A stretch of 64,000 bases of DNA from Verrucomicrobiota bacterium JB024 (GTDB lineage Bacteria > Verrucomicrobiota > Verrucomicrobiia > Opitutales > Cerasicoccaceae), in NCBI GenBank assembly GCA_030673825.1, contig JAUTCS010000020.1, positions 1-64,000 on the forward strand, read 5' to 3'. A program made the translations under genes and the position numbers. Shown here one piece after another: positions 27,906 to 36,833 of this stretch. Under the pieces are notes generated by a model. It saw nothing but the letters and a program-made list of their open reading frames with translations. It ran no database searches and was not told the DNA's origin. The first letter of the stretch is position 1. Every line of letters starts with the position of its first letter.

Positions 27906-28849
27906 CGCCTGGCCTCCTCCTCGCCGTACAGCGCCAGTGCCCGCAGGCAACGCTGCCGGTGCGCCTCGTCACTCGCCGGTTCGATCTTCGTGCCGGGCAG
28001 TTCCAGTCCGTACTCGCGGCTCTGCGCATGGACGTCCAGCACCCAACGACACAACTGGGAAAGTTTCTGCTCGACCGCCCTCGCCCGCACATCCTCCCAG
28101 CACAGCCACAGCGCAGGCTTGCCCTGGGCACCGTCAAACTCCTTCGTGTAGAGCTCGTCGAAGCGCGCCAGCGCCTTCCAGTGAATGTGCGAAAGCGGGT
28201 CCCCCGGCGAATAACGGCGCATGTCCTTATACGTACCCGATTCCGCCAGCAGGTGCGCCTGCTGCCCGGAAGTATGCTCAGGGATCGGCTCCTCTCCCTC
28301 AGGGGCAGGATAGACCAGACACTCCGGCAACGTGCCGGTAAACACCCGTGCCTGAAAAATGCCCAGCGGGAAACAACTGCTCAGATGAGCGGGCACGGGC
28401 TTGAGGAGTCCTCGCCGGGGAGCCGGACGCTCCAGCACCACCTCCATTTGCTCCCCACCTGCAAGGTGCCGCTCCGCCCCCGGCACACTGCCTGGAGCCG
28501 TGGCAAGCAGCCCGTGGTGGCTGCCCTTGGAGGGGTTCTCTACGGCCATCCGGTAGACCGCGTTGCGCCCGGCGAAAACGGATTCACTCCGCCAATCCGC
28601 CAGTGCCAGCCCACGCACATTTATACGGGTGTGGTACCAGCCAACCATGGCGATACCGGCCAGCAGAAAGGTCATGGCAAAGATGAGATTGTTGCTGAAG
28701 TTCACCGACATCAAAAACGTGCACACGATCAGGCCGACAAATCCCCATCCCGACGGCGTCAGGCGCGTCCGTAACTTCAGGCGCACCGTCTCCTGCCTCC
28801 GGAGTGAAAGGCGGATCGAGAGCATGCTTTTCACGAGCGTTCCCATCAA
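27902..28849 (-). CDS. DUF58-domain protein
   Basis: A 315-residue protein with two N-terminal hydrophobic segments (about 33-70) and a C-terminal DUF58 domain marked by RRYSPGDPLSHIHWKALAR, the family signature. DUF58 proteins have a VWA-like fold and are found with MoxR ATPases and transglutaminase-like proteins; their molecular activity is not established. Stop and start codons overlap with both neighbours by 4 bp (MoxR upstream, transglutaminase downstream), so the three are translationally coupled. Confidence 0.9.
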   Translation of the reverse strand: MMGTLVKSMLSIRLSLRRQETVRLKLRTRLTPSGWGFVGLIVCTFLMSVNFSNNLIFAMTFLLAGIAMVGWYHTRINVRGLALADWRSESVFAGRNAVYRMAVENPSKGSHHGLLATAPGSVPGAERHLAGGEQMEVVLERPAPRRGLLKPVPAHLSSCFPLGIFQARVFTGTLPECLVYPAPEGEEPIPEHTSGQQAHLLAESGTYKDMRRYSPGDPLSHIHWKALARFDELYTKEFDGAQGKPALWLCWEDVRARAVEQKLSQLCRWVLDVHAQSREYGLELPGTKIEPASDEAHRQRCLRALALYGEEEARR

Positions 28850-29790
28850 TCCACGCCAACGGTTGAAATGATTTCCTCGGCGATCCTGGCCGCGGACATG
28901 CGACCGGCAGCAGGCACCAGTCGATGCCCCGCCACGCTCGGCAGTACCTTTTGGATATCGCCAGGCAGTAACTTATCCTCGCCATGCAGAAACGCCCAGG
29001 CCTGTGCAGCGCGCAGCAGGCCCAATCCGGCCCGCGTGGACAGCCCCTGATGGAACGTCTCCGACGTGCGGGTGTGCTCCAGAATGCGGTGCAGGTAGTC
29101 GAGCACAGCATCGGAAAGCCTCACCCGTTCGACCTCCTGCTGAAGGCTGGCCAGCACAGACGGTTCCATGATCGGCTCCAGCTCTTCGAGCATGCGCCTC
29201 CGGTCCACCCCGCGGAAAAGCTCCAGTTCCGCCTCGCGGTTCGGGTAGCCCATCGAGATGCACATGAGGAAGCGGTCCAACTGCGACTCGGGCAGCGGAA
29301 AGGTCCCCACCTGCTCGGAAGGATTCTGCGTGGCTATGACAAAAAACGGGACGGGTAATACCCGCGCTTTTCCCTCGATGCTGACCTGGCGCTCCTCCAT
29401 CGCTTCGAGCAGAGCGCTCTGGCACTTGGGCGTGGCCCGGTTGATCTCGTCGGCCAGCAGCAACTGCGTGAACACCGGCCCATCCGTAAAGACGAACTCG
29501 CCCTTGTTGCGGTCGTAAACCGAGCAACCGATGATGTCTCCGGGAAGCAGGTCACTGGTGAACTGCACCCGCTGATACGCCAAGCCGAGCGTGCCCCCAA
29601 GCGCGTGGGCCAAAACCGTCTTACCCAGCCCCGGCAAGTCCTCAATCAGCAGGTGCCCCCGTGCCAGCAGGCAGGTAAGCGCCAGTTTGATCTGTTCTTC
29701 CTTGTCGAGGACGATCTCATTGAGCCGGTCCAGAACCGGATCGAGAACACCAGTCATTGTCATCGTGTTATCTTTCATGCTGCGTGCCAT
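28846..29790 (-). CDS. MoxR-family AAA+ ATPase
   Basis: A 314-residue AAA+ ATPase of the MoxR family, a chaperone-like class that assembles or activates metal enzymes and VWA-type partners. Walker A is LPGLGKT (about residues 53-59), Walker B LLADEINR, sensor 1 FFVIATQNPSEQVGTFPLPESQLDRF with the family's arginine finger. The start is uncertain: ATG codons at 29790, 29778 and 29763 all lack a good Shine-Dalgarno. It lies 41 bp after the secretin gene and begins the MoxR-DUF58-TGase-FTR1 set, so it may read through from the pilus operon. Confidence 0.92.
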   Translation of the reverse strand: MARSMKDNTMTMTGVLDPVLDRLNEIVLDKEEQIKLALTCLLARGHLLIEDLPGLGKTVLAHALGGTLGLAYQRVQFTSDLLPGDIIGCSVYDRNKGEFVFTDGPVFTQLLLADEINRATPKCQSALLEAMEERQVSIEGKARVLPVPFFVIATQNPSEQVGTFPLPESQLDRFLMCISMGYPNREAELELFRGVDRRRMLEELEPIMEPSVLASLQQEVERVRLSDAVLDYLHRILEHTRTSETFHQGLSTRAGLGLLRAAQAWAFLHGEDKLLPGDIQKVLPSVAGHRLVPAAGRMSAARIAEEIISTVGVD

Positions 29791-29834
29791 CAATTGGATG
29801 AATGTGAAATTGGCTTAAAGTTCGTGCGGACCGC

Positions 29835-31625
29835 TCAGCGCTGGAGGGGCATTTGTCTTTCCAGCAAACGTCCCACCGGCTGTTCTTCGTTTTCCTTCTT
29901 CAGGTGCTCGATCGGCGTGGTCATGTCCACACCGAGCTCTTCCAGCACAGTGGCGGAGGCCTCATGCTCCTCGCCTGGGATAGCAAGCACGTAAGGCTGG
30001 ATCAGCACAATGAGTTCTTCGTTAACCACCTCTTCCTCCTTCTGGCTGAAGAGCATCCCCAACAGAGGGATGTCCCTGAGGAGCGGCACCCCCGAGTCCG
30101 TCTGCGTGGTGTGCTCCTGCACGAGACCGCCGAGCACGACCAGCGAACGGTCCTTGGCCACGAGCGTGCTTACAACTACCGCCTGGTCGATATCCTGGAC
30201 CTGTATATTCTGGTCCGTGCCGTAGTTGATATCTCGATACGTCGGGTCCGCCTCCGAGCGCTCCTGCAGGATACGCAGGGTGACCGTGCGGTTAGCATGC
30301 ACACGTGGTGTGATTAGCAGGGACAGCCCAACGTTACGATCCTGTAAGACAGGAGTCGCCTCCTGCGTCGTCGTCGTCGACTGATTGACAACCACCTGCG
30401 CCGGTTCGATCTGATCAAGAAACTTGGCGTTCTTACCGATAAAGACGTTGGCGGCTTCATTGTCGGCCACCAGCAGTGTCGGATTGGCAAGCTGGCGAAC
30501 ATTCTTGGTTTCGGCCAGCAGCTTGGCCTCGAACTGCATGTCACCGGACACAAAGGCGAATACCGGCACCCCGGTTGTGTAGGTGGCCAGGTTAGTCGCG
30601 ATCGTACCGATGGCCCCGTCCGCGAAGCCCGAGTTAAAATTGCCTTTCTCGATCAACCATTCCACACCGGTCTGGAGGTCGTCATTGAGTTGCACAGCCA
30701 GAACGGTCACTTTCAGCAAGACCTGCCCGCGCGGCTTGTCCATTTCTTCGATGGCTTGCTTAACCGACTGAACCGCATCTCGGTCGCTGGAGCGGATCAA
30801 CAGTGTATTGATCTCCGGCAATGCCGAGAGGTAAACCAGAGCCAGCGGAGGCTCGTCCTCGATCCCGCGCTCGATACGGTCGCGAGCCATGTTGTTGAGA
30901 AACTGGCGATTCTCCGCCAACGCTTGCATTTGGTCGGTGTCCTCGCCCGAGCCGTAATCCGTATCGCCAGAGTTTGAGCGGCCCGAGCGGGAAGAACGAT
31001 TTGCGCTACTGCTGGAGCCGAAAGAGCTGCTGGAACTACTGCTGGAAGATCCGGAGTCTGACACACTGAACTGGCTGCGAGCTGAGAGCAGGTCCATGCG
31101 GTCCATCGCCTGTTCAAGCCTGTCCATCGGGTCATAAGCGTCTTCGTCAGGACGCTCCCATACGATCCGGTCCCGAAAAAGGCCCTTAAGAGTGTCCCCG
31201 ACATCATAAACCGTTGGGTACTTCACCGTGATCGTCTCGACGTAATCCTTCGTGTAGTAGCTTTCCGAGTCGAGGTGCTCCTGAAGCGTCGATATGATGA
31301 GCACCCCCTCGGGACTCACATTGAGCCAGAGATCATGCGCACGGCAAAGAGCCTGAAGCGCAGTCTCCAGACCTATATGCGTAAAGTAGCAGGAGACGCT
31401 TACTTTGGCCGCATCGGGAGTACAGACCACCGGTAAACCATAGGAAGTACTGATAAGCCGAATGGCTTCTCCCATTGTTTCCTCTCGCAGGTTGAGGCAT
31501 TCTACAGGTTTGTCCAACCGTGTCTGATCAGCCGCCACCGAGACAGTGCAGGTCACGACAACCGAAGCGAATAGAATAAGTGTTTTTGCGAATCGCATGG
31601 CTTTAGCGGATAGTAACGGTTTCAT
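29835..31625 (-). CDS. Secretin (GspD/PilQ-type outer-membrane channel)
   Basis: A 596-residue secretin, the outer-membrane gate of the adjacent pilus/secretion machine. After a signal peptide (to ~residue 31) there are two N-type domains, a Ser/Gly-rich flexible stretch near residues 188-222, a further N domain (LPEINTLLIRSSDRDAVQSV) and the C-terminal secretin domain with VPLLRDIPLLGMLF near residue 540 and ELIVLIQPYV. ATG at 31623-31625 has AAGGAG 7 nt upstream and overlaps the preceding gene by 23 bp. A C-terminal S-domain pilotin tail is not evident. It is the last gene of the leftward pilus set. Confidence 0.93.
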   Translation of the reverse strand: MKPLLSAKAMRFAKTLILFASVVVTCTVSVAADQTRLDKPVECLNLREETMGEAIRLISTSYGLPVVCTPDAAKVSVSCYFTHIGLETALQALCRAHDLWLNVSPEGVLIISTLQEHLDSESYYTKDYVETITVKYPTVYDVGDTLKGLFRDRIVWERPDEDAYDPMDRLEQAMDRMDLLSARSQFSVSDSGSSSSSSSSSFGSSSSANRSSRSGRSNSGDTDYGSGEDTDQMQALAENRQFLNNMARDRIERGIEDEPPLALVYLSALPEINTLLIRSSDRDAVQSVKQAIEEMDKPRGQVLLKVTVLAVQLNDDLQTGVEWLIEKGNFNSGFADGAIGTIATNLATYTTGVPVFAFVSGDMQFEAKLLAETKNVRQLANPTLLVADNEAANVFIGKNAKFLDQIEPAQVVVNQSTTTTQEATPVLQDRNVGLSLLITPRVHANRTVTLRILQERSEADPTYRDINYGTDQNIQVQDIDQAVVVSTLVAKDRSLVVLGGLVQEHTTQTDSGVPLLRDIPLLGMLFSQKEEEVVNEELIVLIQPYVLAIPGEEHEASATVLEELGVDMTTPIEHLKKENEEQPVGRLLERQMPLQR

Positions 31626-32211
31626 CGGGCCGCTCCTTGGAAGCGACAGTTATGCTGTCTGACTCAATTTTAACGATGAGCAGGTATTCCTTGCTGTCGG
31701 GATTGCCTCGCCGACGGTCGAGTGTACGCGGGGTCACAAGATCCCCTTCCCGGACAATCTGACTGACGTTTTCCCCTCCGATTCGGACCAACGCGCTCGG
31801 CCCGTAGCCTTCGGCAAGGAAGATCCCTTTCAACTCGAGGTCCGCGAAAAATTCCTTTCGCGGGCGTAACGGCGCAGCAGCGACGCTTGAGTTGGCAGAC
31901 TCAGGCGGCGCAGGGTTAAAGGGGTCTCTCAGCACTTTTGGCGCGTCCTCCTTCTGCTCGCTGTCGGCGCTCACGGTCGTCTCGACCGAGGCGGCAGCCT
32001 GAACGGGTTCCCCGGCTTCAGCCACATCCGCCCTCGACTCGGGAGCAACCGCGACTATGCCAATCAGCGTCAGCACCGCAATGGCGACCCACCGGCTCGT
32101 CAGACTTACGCCGTTCATAGCTTCGAAATAAACTCGCAAAAATGGATGCAGGCCGGGCGCGGCGTTTATGCGCGCCCGCCTGTCTGTACAAATGAAACGA
32201 TTCTCTCTCAT
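31603..32211 (-). CDS. PilP/GspC-like inner-membrane component
   Basis: A 202-residue protein with an N-terminal membrane anchor (WVAIAVLTLIGIVAVAP, about residues 40-56) and a C-terminal domain containing LELKGIFLAEGYGPSALVRIGG and VREGDLVT, similar in layout to PilP and the HR domain of GspC, which contact the secretin's N domain. The start at 32211 is 2 bp after the GspF stop; an alternative ATG at 32118 gives a protein beginning just before the anchor. Function inferred from the secretin directly downstream and from the layout. Confidence 0.7.
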   Translation of the reverse strand: MRENRFICTDRRARINAAPGLHPFLRVYFEAMNGVSLTSRWVAIAVLTLIGIVAVAPESRADVAEAGEPVQAAASVETTVSADSEQKEDAPKVLRDPFNPAPPESANSSVAAAPLRPRKEFFADLELKGIFLAEGYGPSALVRIGGENVSQIVREGDLVTPRTLDRRRGNPDSKEYLLIVKIESDSITVASKERPDETVTIR

Positions 32212-32213
32212 AA

Positions 32214-33458
32214 CTACATTCCCCCCTTGGAGACGGACATAACCGCCTGGAACATTGAAAAATACACATAGCCGACCAGGCTCCCCACGATCAGAATCAT
32301 CACCGGCTCGATCATCACGGACATGAACTTCACCTTGCTCTCCAGCTCCCGCTGGTAGTACAGCCCCATGTCGTTCATAACCGTATCGAGCTGACCGCTC
32401 TTCTCCCCTACCGCGGCCATATGCCGCACCATCGGAGGGAAAAAAGGTTGCTCAAAAGATTTGGATAAAGCTCGCCCCACCAACAACTCGGCTGCCGCCT
32501 TCTCAAAGCTATCTCGCATGGCGAGATTTCCCAATGCCTGAGCGTTGATGCGGAGCGACTCCAGGGCGGCAAGCCCACTGCGCAGAAGCAGGGAAAGGCT
32601 CCACCCGGCCTGAGCCATAGAGCTGTACTGCACAGCTTTCCCGATCAGGGGCAGGTTGAGGATAGCCCGGTCCAGTATCCGTTTCCCAGCCTGCGTGGTA
32701 TAGGCGGCCAGAATCAGAAAAGCCGCCCCCCCCAGAAACGGGCCGATAAACTTACCCCACTCCAGCGCCCAACTCGATACATCCAAGAGAATCTGTGTCG
32801 ACCGCGGGAGCGTCGCGTTTCTCGCCGCCAGAAAGGAGGCAAAACGCGGGATGACCCACACGACCATAGCGACAACAACGCCCAAAGAAGTCAACAGGAC
32901 CACCATCGGGTAAAACATGGCGCTCATCAACTGGCGGCGAAGTTCCTTATTGCGTTCGAGATTATCTGCCAGCCGTCCAAGAATCGTATCCAAATTACCA
33001 CTACGCTCACCGATGGCGACCAGACTGACAGCCAGCGGCGAGAACAAGCGTCCGCACTTGGTCATGCTGGACGAGAGGCTACCTCCGGCCCGGATAGCCT
33101 CAGTCATTTTATCGATGGCCCGGACCAGCCGCAGCTTGTCCTGCATGCCCCGAGTCGCGTTCATCGCCTGCACAAGCGTGTAGCCGGCGCGCAGCATCAA
33201 CGTCAGCTGTCGAAAGAATACGATCAAATCTCCGGCCATCACCGGCAGATAGCGCCGCGGGCTCAAAAAGCCGAACAAACGCCGTAGCCGCGACAGGGCA
33301 TTCCCCTTGTTGTCCCAAGAGTCGCCCTCTCGGATTTCCAGCACATAAATAGCCTGGTCGCGTAGGTTTCGCACAGCCATTTTTTCACTCTCGGCTTCGA
33401 CTAGTCCCCGGAGCTGCTTGCCCCCGGCGTCCAAACCGATATAGATATAGCGTGCCAT
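32214..33458 (-). CDS. GspF/PilC-family inner-membrane platform protein
   Basis: A 414-residue polytopic protein of the GspF/PilC family, the inner-membrane platform that couples the assembly ATPase to pilin polymerisation. Two T2SSF domains are visible, the first with FFRQLTLMLRAGYTLVQAMNA and GNLDTILGRLADN, the second with WSLSLLLRSGLAALESL and SGQLDTVMNDMGLYYQREL, each followed by hydrophobic segments. ATG at 33456-33458 has AAGGAG 9 nt upstream; the frame continues another 46 codons upstream without conservation. It starts 1 bp after the GspE stop. Confidence 0.94.
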   Translation of the reverse strand: MARYIYIGLDAGGKQLRGLVEAESEKMAVRNLRDQAIYVLEIREGDSWDNKGNALSRLRRLFGFLSPRRYLPVMAGDLIVFFRQLTLMLRAGYTLVQAMNATRGMQDKLRLVRAIDKMTEAIRAGGSLSSSMTKCGRLFSPLAVSLVAIGERSGNLDTILGRLADNLERNKELRRQLMSAMFYPMVVLLTSLGVVVAMVVWVIPRFASFLAARNATLPRSTQILLDVSSWALEWGKFIGPFLGGAAFLILAAYTTQAGKRILDRAILNLPLIGKAVQYSSMAQAGWSLSLLLRSGLAALESLRINAQALGNLAMRDSFEKAAAELLVGRALSKSFEQPFFPPMVRHMAAVGEKSGQLDTVMNDMGLYYQRELESKVKFMSVMIEPVMILIVGSLVGYVYFSMFQAVMSVSKGGM

Positions 33459-33459
33459 G

Positions 33460-35103
33460 TCAGCGTGCTCCTTCCGGTATGAAATGAATAATTTCGGACA
33501 GCGCCACGTCCCCGTTGAGCACCTTTTCGCGGCAGTCCTCCCACAAGGTAGTGTAGTCGGTGGCAAGCCGGCGAATTTCCCGTTCGCCAGCCCCATCGGC
33601 GATAGCGACCCGCAGATCCTGATTCACCCATAGCGCTTCGAAGAAACCGATACGCCCGAGAAATCCCGTCCCCAGGCAGAATGAGCAACCACCAGGCTCG
33701 TAGATTTGTGTCCCGCTGTCCTCCGGCACCCCCAGCAGTCGGGCCTCATCTGGCGTGCACGAGTGCTTCCGGCGGCAATGCGGACAGAGTCGGCGTGCGA
33801 GCCGCTGGGCAAGGACGCCGATCAGTGTTGAGCCGATCAAATATCGCTCCGTGCCGATGTCGGCCAGGCGCGTCACCGCCCCGATCGAATCGTTTGTGTG
33901 CAGCGTGGACATGACGAGGTGCCCGGTCATGGCCGCACGCAGACCGATTTCGGCCGTCTCACGGTCGCGAATCTCCCCCACGAGAATAACATCGGGGTCA
34001 TGACGCAGGAACGAACGCAGTGCCTGCGCGAAGCCGACTTTCCCGCTGACCTGAACCTGGGTAATAGCTTCCAGCGTCTGCTCCACCGGATCCTCGACGG
34101 TCAGCACATTGAGCTCATTGACCCGGAGCTGCCGGATAGCTGCATAAAGTGTAGTGGATTTACCACTACCGGTAGGACCCGTCACCAAGATCATCCCGTG
34201 CGGTTGGCTGATGGCCAGCCCGAAGCGCTCAAGCATCTTCGGGGACATCCCTAGATCGGTGAGCGAAAGCTGACCGGTCTCCTCGCCCAGGATACGTAGT
34301 GTGCACCGCTCTCCCCAGCGCGTCGGAATCGTAGCCACACGTATGTCCGTCTCCGGCAGATTCCAGTTGGCGATGTGGTACTTCATGGCGCCGTCCTGGG
34401 CCATACGCTGCTCGGCGATGTCGAGATTCGCCAAAACCTTGATACGGTTGACCAACCCCTCTTCATCCGCCTCGCTCAAGGCCACCGGGTACTCCTGCAG
34501 GCACCCGTCCACACGGAAGCGAATGCGCATCCCCTCTTCCTGCGGCTCAAAGTGGATATCCGAAGCCCGCCGCAAGTACGCTTCTTTCATAATATCGTCC
34601 AGTAACTGGACGGGGTCTTGTGGCTCGATAACGTCGGCCACGGGGCCGAGTACGCGAGCCCGGGACGGGTCAGACATCAGTCCCAGTGAGATTGCTTTAC
34701 GCAGTGCTTCCGGCTCGGACAGCACCACCTTGAAAGGCAAGCCGGCAGCCCGCTCGACCCGTTCGAGGCTCAATGAATCATCCGGATCGGAGAGAGCCAG
34801 CAACCGGGAGCCGTCCTTACCTCGCACCGGTAGCATGAGGCGTGTCTGCCAGATACGGGGTGGCATCGTGGCCAGGACATCACGATCCGGCTCAAGTTCG
34901 TCTGGCGAGAGAAAAGCCAACTGTCTGGTGTCCGCCAACGCACGATACAGAGCCGCCGCAGGAAAACGCCCGGCGCGTGTTACAGCTTCCACAAAGCTCA
35001 GCCGCTCACGCTTAGCCTGCAGGCGAAGCTTAGGAACGGCGTCCGCCTCCACCAAGCCGACACGCACACCGGCGTCAACCAAGGTGCTTTCACTGGCCGG
35101 CAT
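33460..35103 (-). CDS. GspE/PilB-family assembly ATPase
   Basis: A 547-residue hexameric secretion/pilus assembly ATPase. N-terminal MshEN-like region (about 1-150), then N2 and the RecA-like domain: Walker A GPTGSGKSTT, Asp box, Walker B DVILVGEIRDRETAE, and His box HLVMSTLHTND. A four-cysteine zinc-binding motif (CPHC ... CSFC, about residues 445-490) marks the GspE/PilB class and separates it from the retraction ATPase upstream. ATG at 35101-35103 has GGGAGG 7 nt upstream; it overlaps the PilT gene by 14 bp. Confidence 0.95.
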   Translation of the reverse strand: MPASESTLVDAGVRVGLVEADAVPKLRLQAKRERLSFVEAVTRAGRFPAAALYRALADTRQLAFLSPDELEPDRDVLATMPPRIWQTRLMLPVRGKDGSRLLALSDPDDSLSLERVERAAGLPFKVVLSEPEALRKAISLGLMSDPSRARVLGPVADVIEPQDPVQLLDDIMKEAYLRRASDIHFEPQEEGMRIRFRVDGCLQEYPVALSEADEEGLVNRIKVLANLDIAEQRMAQDGAMKYHIANWNLPETDIRVATIPTRWGERCTLRILGEETGQLSLTDLGMSPKMLERFGLAISQPHGMILVTGPTGSGKSTTLYAAIRQLRVNELNVLTVEDPVEQTLEAITQVQVSGKVGFAQALRSFLRHDPDVILVGEIRDRETAEIGLRAAMTGHLVMSTLHTNDSIGAVTRLADIGTERYLIGSTLIGVLAQRLARRLCPHCRRKHSCTPDEARLLGVPEDSGTQIYEPGGCSFCLGTGFLGRIGFFEALWVNQDLRVAIADGAGEREIRRLATDYTTLWEDCREKVLNGDVALSEIIHFIPEGAR

Positions 35104-36202
35104 AATGCGCCCTCCCCTCAAAACCGACCGCTCCCGCGAGACTTTCAAAATTCTCGATATTGTTACTGTGGCGGAGTGCAACATCGTAGGTGATCTTGCC
35201 CTGTTTGACCAACCGGGCCAGATCCTGTTCGAGCGTCCACATACCTGCCTCTGCACCGGACTCCATCAGCGTTCTGAGTTGCTCGGTTTTTGATAAGCGA
35301 ATCATATGAGCAGCGGCTGGGTTGATTTTCAGCAGTTCAACCGCTGGCACACGGCCCTGGCCATTAGCACCAACCAGCAACTGCTGCGCGACAACCGCCC
35401 TCAGCACCATGGAGAACCGATGGCGGGCGACCCCCTGCTCTTCGCCGGAAAAGGCTCCAATAAAACGCTCAACCGCGCCGACCGCCGTGCCCGTGTGCAG
35501 GGTGGAAAAAACGAGGTGCCCGGTCTCAGCAGCAATAATGGACGTCTGCATCGTCTCCAAGTCACGCATCTCGCCGACCATAATGACATCGGGGTCTTCC
35601 CGCAGTCCCGCTCGCACCGCATCAGCAAAGCAGGGTACATCCGTGTGAACTTCACGATGATGGATGAGGCTCTTGCGGTTCTTGTGCACAAACTCGACCG
35701 GATCCTCCACCGTCAGGATGTGACAGTTCCGGTTGCGGTTAATCTCGTCCAACAGCACGGCCAATGTCGTGGACTTACCACTACCGGTAACGCCGGTTAC
35801 CAGGACCAGGCCTGAGTGCAGATAGGCCAGCTCCTTCAGGGAAGTGGGCAGGGCAAGCTCCTGCAACGAGAGGATCGTCTGATCCAAATAACGAACGGCC
35901 ATGGCGGGCCGGCCCATCTCCCGGTAGCAGTTTATGCGAAAGCGGTTCCCCCGGGCATCCGTGTAGCCCAGATCGACGGTCCAGCGCGATTCAAACTCCT
36001 TCTGCTGGCGCGGTGACATGACAGAGGCTGCCATAGCTCCTATGCTGTCGGCATCGAAGACATCCTCCCCGTGCCCGCGTAGTTGACCGTCAATACGAAA
36101 GCTCGCCGGTTCGTGACAGGACAGGTGCATATCGGAAGCCCCCATCTGGATGCATGTATCCAGAAGATTTTCGAAGCGCTCTGTTACAGTGTCGTCGCTC
36201 AT
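35090..36202 (-). CDS. pilT: PilT-type retraction ATPase
   Basis: A 370-residue ATPase of the PilT/PilU group, which depolymerises type IV pili. Walker A is GVTGSGKSTT, Walker B DVIMVGEMRDLETMQTSI, His box HLVFSTLHTG; there is no zinc-cysteine motif and the length is that of PilT. Its presence argues for a retractile type IV pilus rather than a pure type II secretion system, which has no retraction ATPase. It follows the PilO-like gene by 1 bp and overlaps the GspE gene by 14 bp. Confidence 0.93.
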   Translation of the reverse strand: MSDDTVTERFENLLDTCIQMGASDMHLSCHEPASFRIDGQLRGHGEDVFDADSIGAMAASVMSPRQQKEFESRWTVDLGYTDARGNRFRINCYREMGRPAMAVRYLDQTILSLQELALPTSLKELAYLHSGLVLVTGVTGSGKSTTLAVLLDEINRNRNCHILTVEDPVEFVHKNRKSLIHHREVHTDVPCFADAVRAGLREDPDVIMVGEMRDLETMQTSIIAAETGHLVFSTLHTGTAVGAVERFIGAFSGEEQGVARHRFSMVLRAVVAQQLLVGANGQGRVPAVELLKINPAAAHMIRLSKTEQLRTLMESGAEAGMWTLEQDLARLVKQGKITYDVALRHSNNIENFESLAGAVGFEGRAHYAGQ

Positions 36203-36203
36203 T

Positions 36204-36833
36204 TCAAAGGGAAATTTTCATTTGGATGTAGAGTTCCCCGGTCGGGTTGGCATTACCCGTCTTGGAATCCTTGGAATAGAGTTTAAGGCTCGTGACCGAG
36301 ACACGGTACGAAAGGGTTTCCAGCGCATTGAGGAAGTTATACAACTCCCCGAATCGAGCCTCCGCTGTGACTTCCATCTCCGGTCGCTCAACCGCCTTGC
36401 CTGCGGACCGCTTCAACCCTTTGGGGTCGATTGAGACAGCGTTTATGCGGGAAATTGTCAGCAAGCGTACCCCTGTACGCTCAGCCCGCGTCGAGACTGC
36501 CAGCATGAGCTCCTGCTGCGCTTCGTTACTATCCACCGGGACCAGCTTTGCATTCAGTTCAGCCAAATCCGCCGATACTTGCTCCAGGCGCTTATCCACC
36601 TCCTCTATTCGGCCCTCGATGGTGCGGACGTTTGGCCCGTCAGCACCGAGACCATCCAGGCTTGCTCGTTTTTCTATCCGGTCCTCGCGCCGATGGAGCA
36701 TCTTTTCGGCCTCAAAGAGCTGACCGCTACTTTTCATGTAGAAGGGAGCATACAGGCCAACGAGCCCGAATATGATCAGGATCTGGAACTTGCGCCGATC
36801 GCCGGCTGACATTTTTCTCCATTTATCGATCAT
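36204..36833 (-). CDS. PilO/GspM-like alignment protein
   Basis: A 209-residue inner-membrane protein with one N-terminal transmembrane segment (FQILIIFGLVGLYAPFYM, about residues 16-33), a coiled-coil stretch (about 55-95, Glu/Leu-rich) and a C-terminal ferredoxin-like region (VTAEARFGELYNFLNALETL, a PilO hallmark). PilO partners PilN and PilP in the alignment subcomplex of type IV pili. The gene overlaps the 3' end of the PilM/N-like gene by 11 bp. Confidence 0.75.
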   Translation of the reverse strand: MIDKWRKMSAGDRRKFQILIIFGLVGLYAPFYMKSSGQLFEAEKMLHRREDRIEKRASLDGLGADGPNVRTIEGRIEEVDKRLEQVSADLAELNAKLVPVDSNEAQQELMLAVSTRAERTGVRLLTISRINAVSIDPKGLKRSAGKAVERPEMEVTAEARFGELYNFLNALETLSYRVSVTSLKLYSKDSKTGNANPTGELYIQMKISL

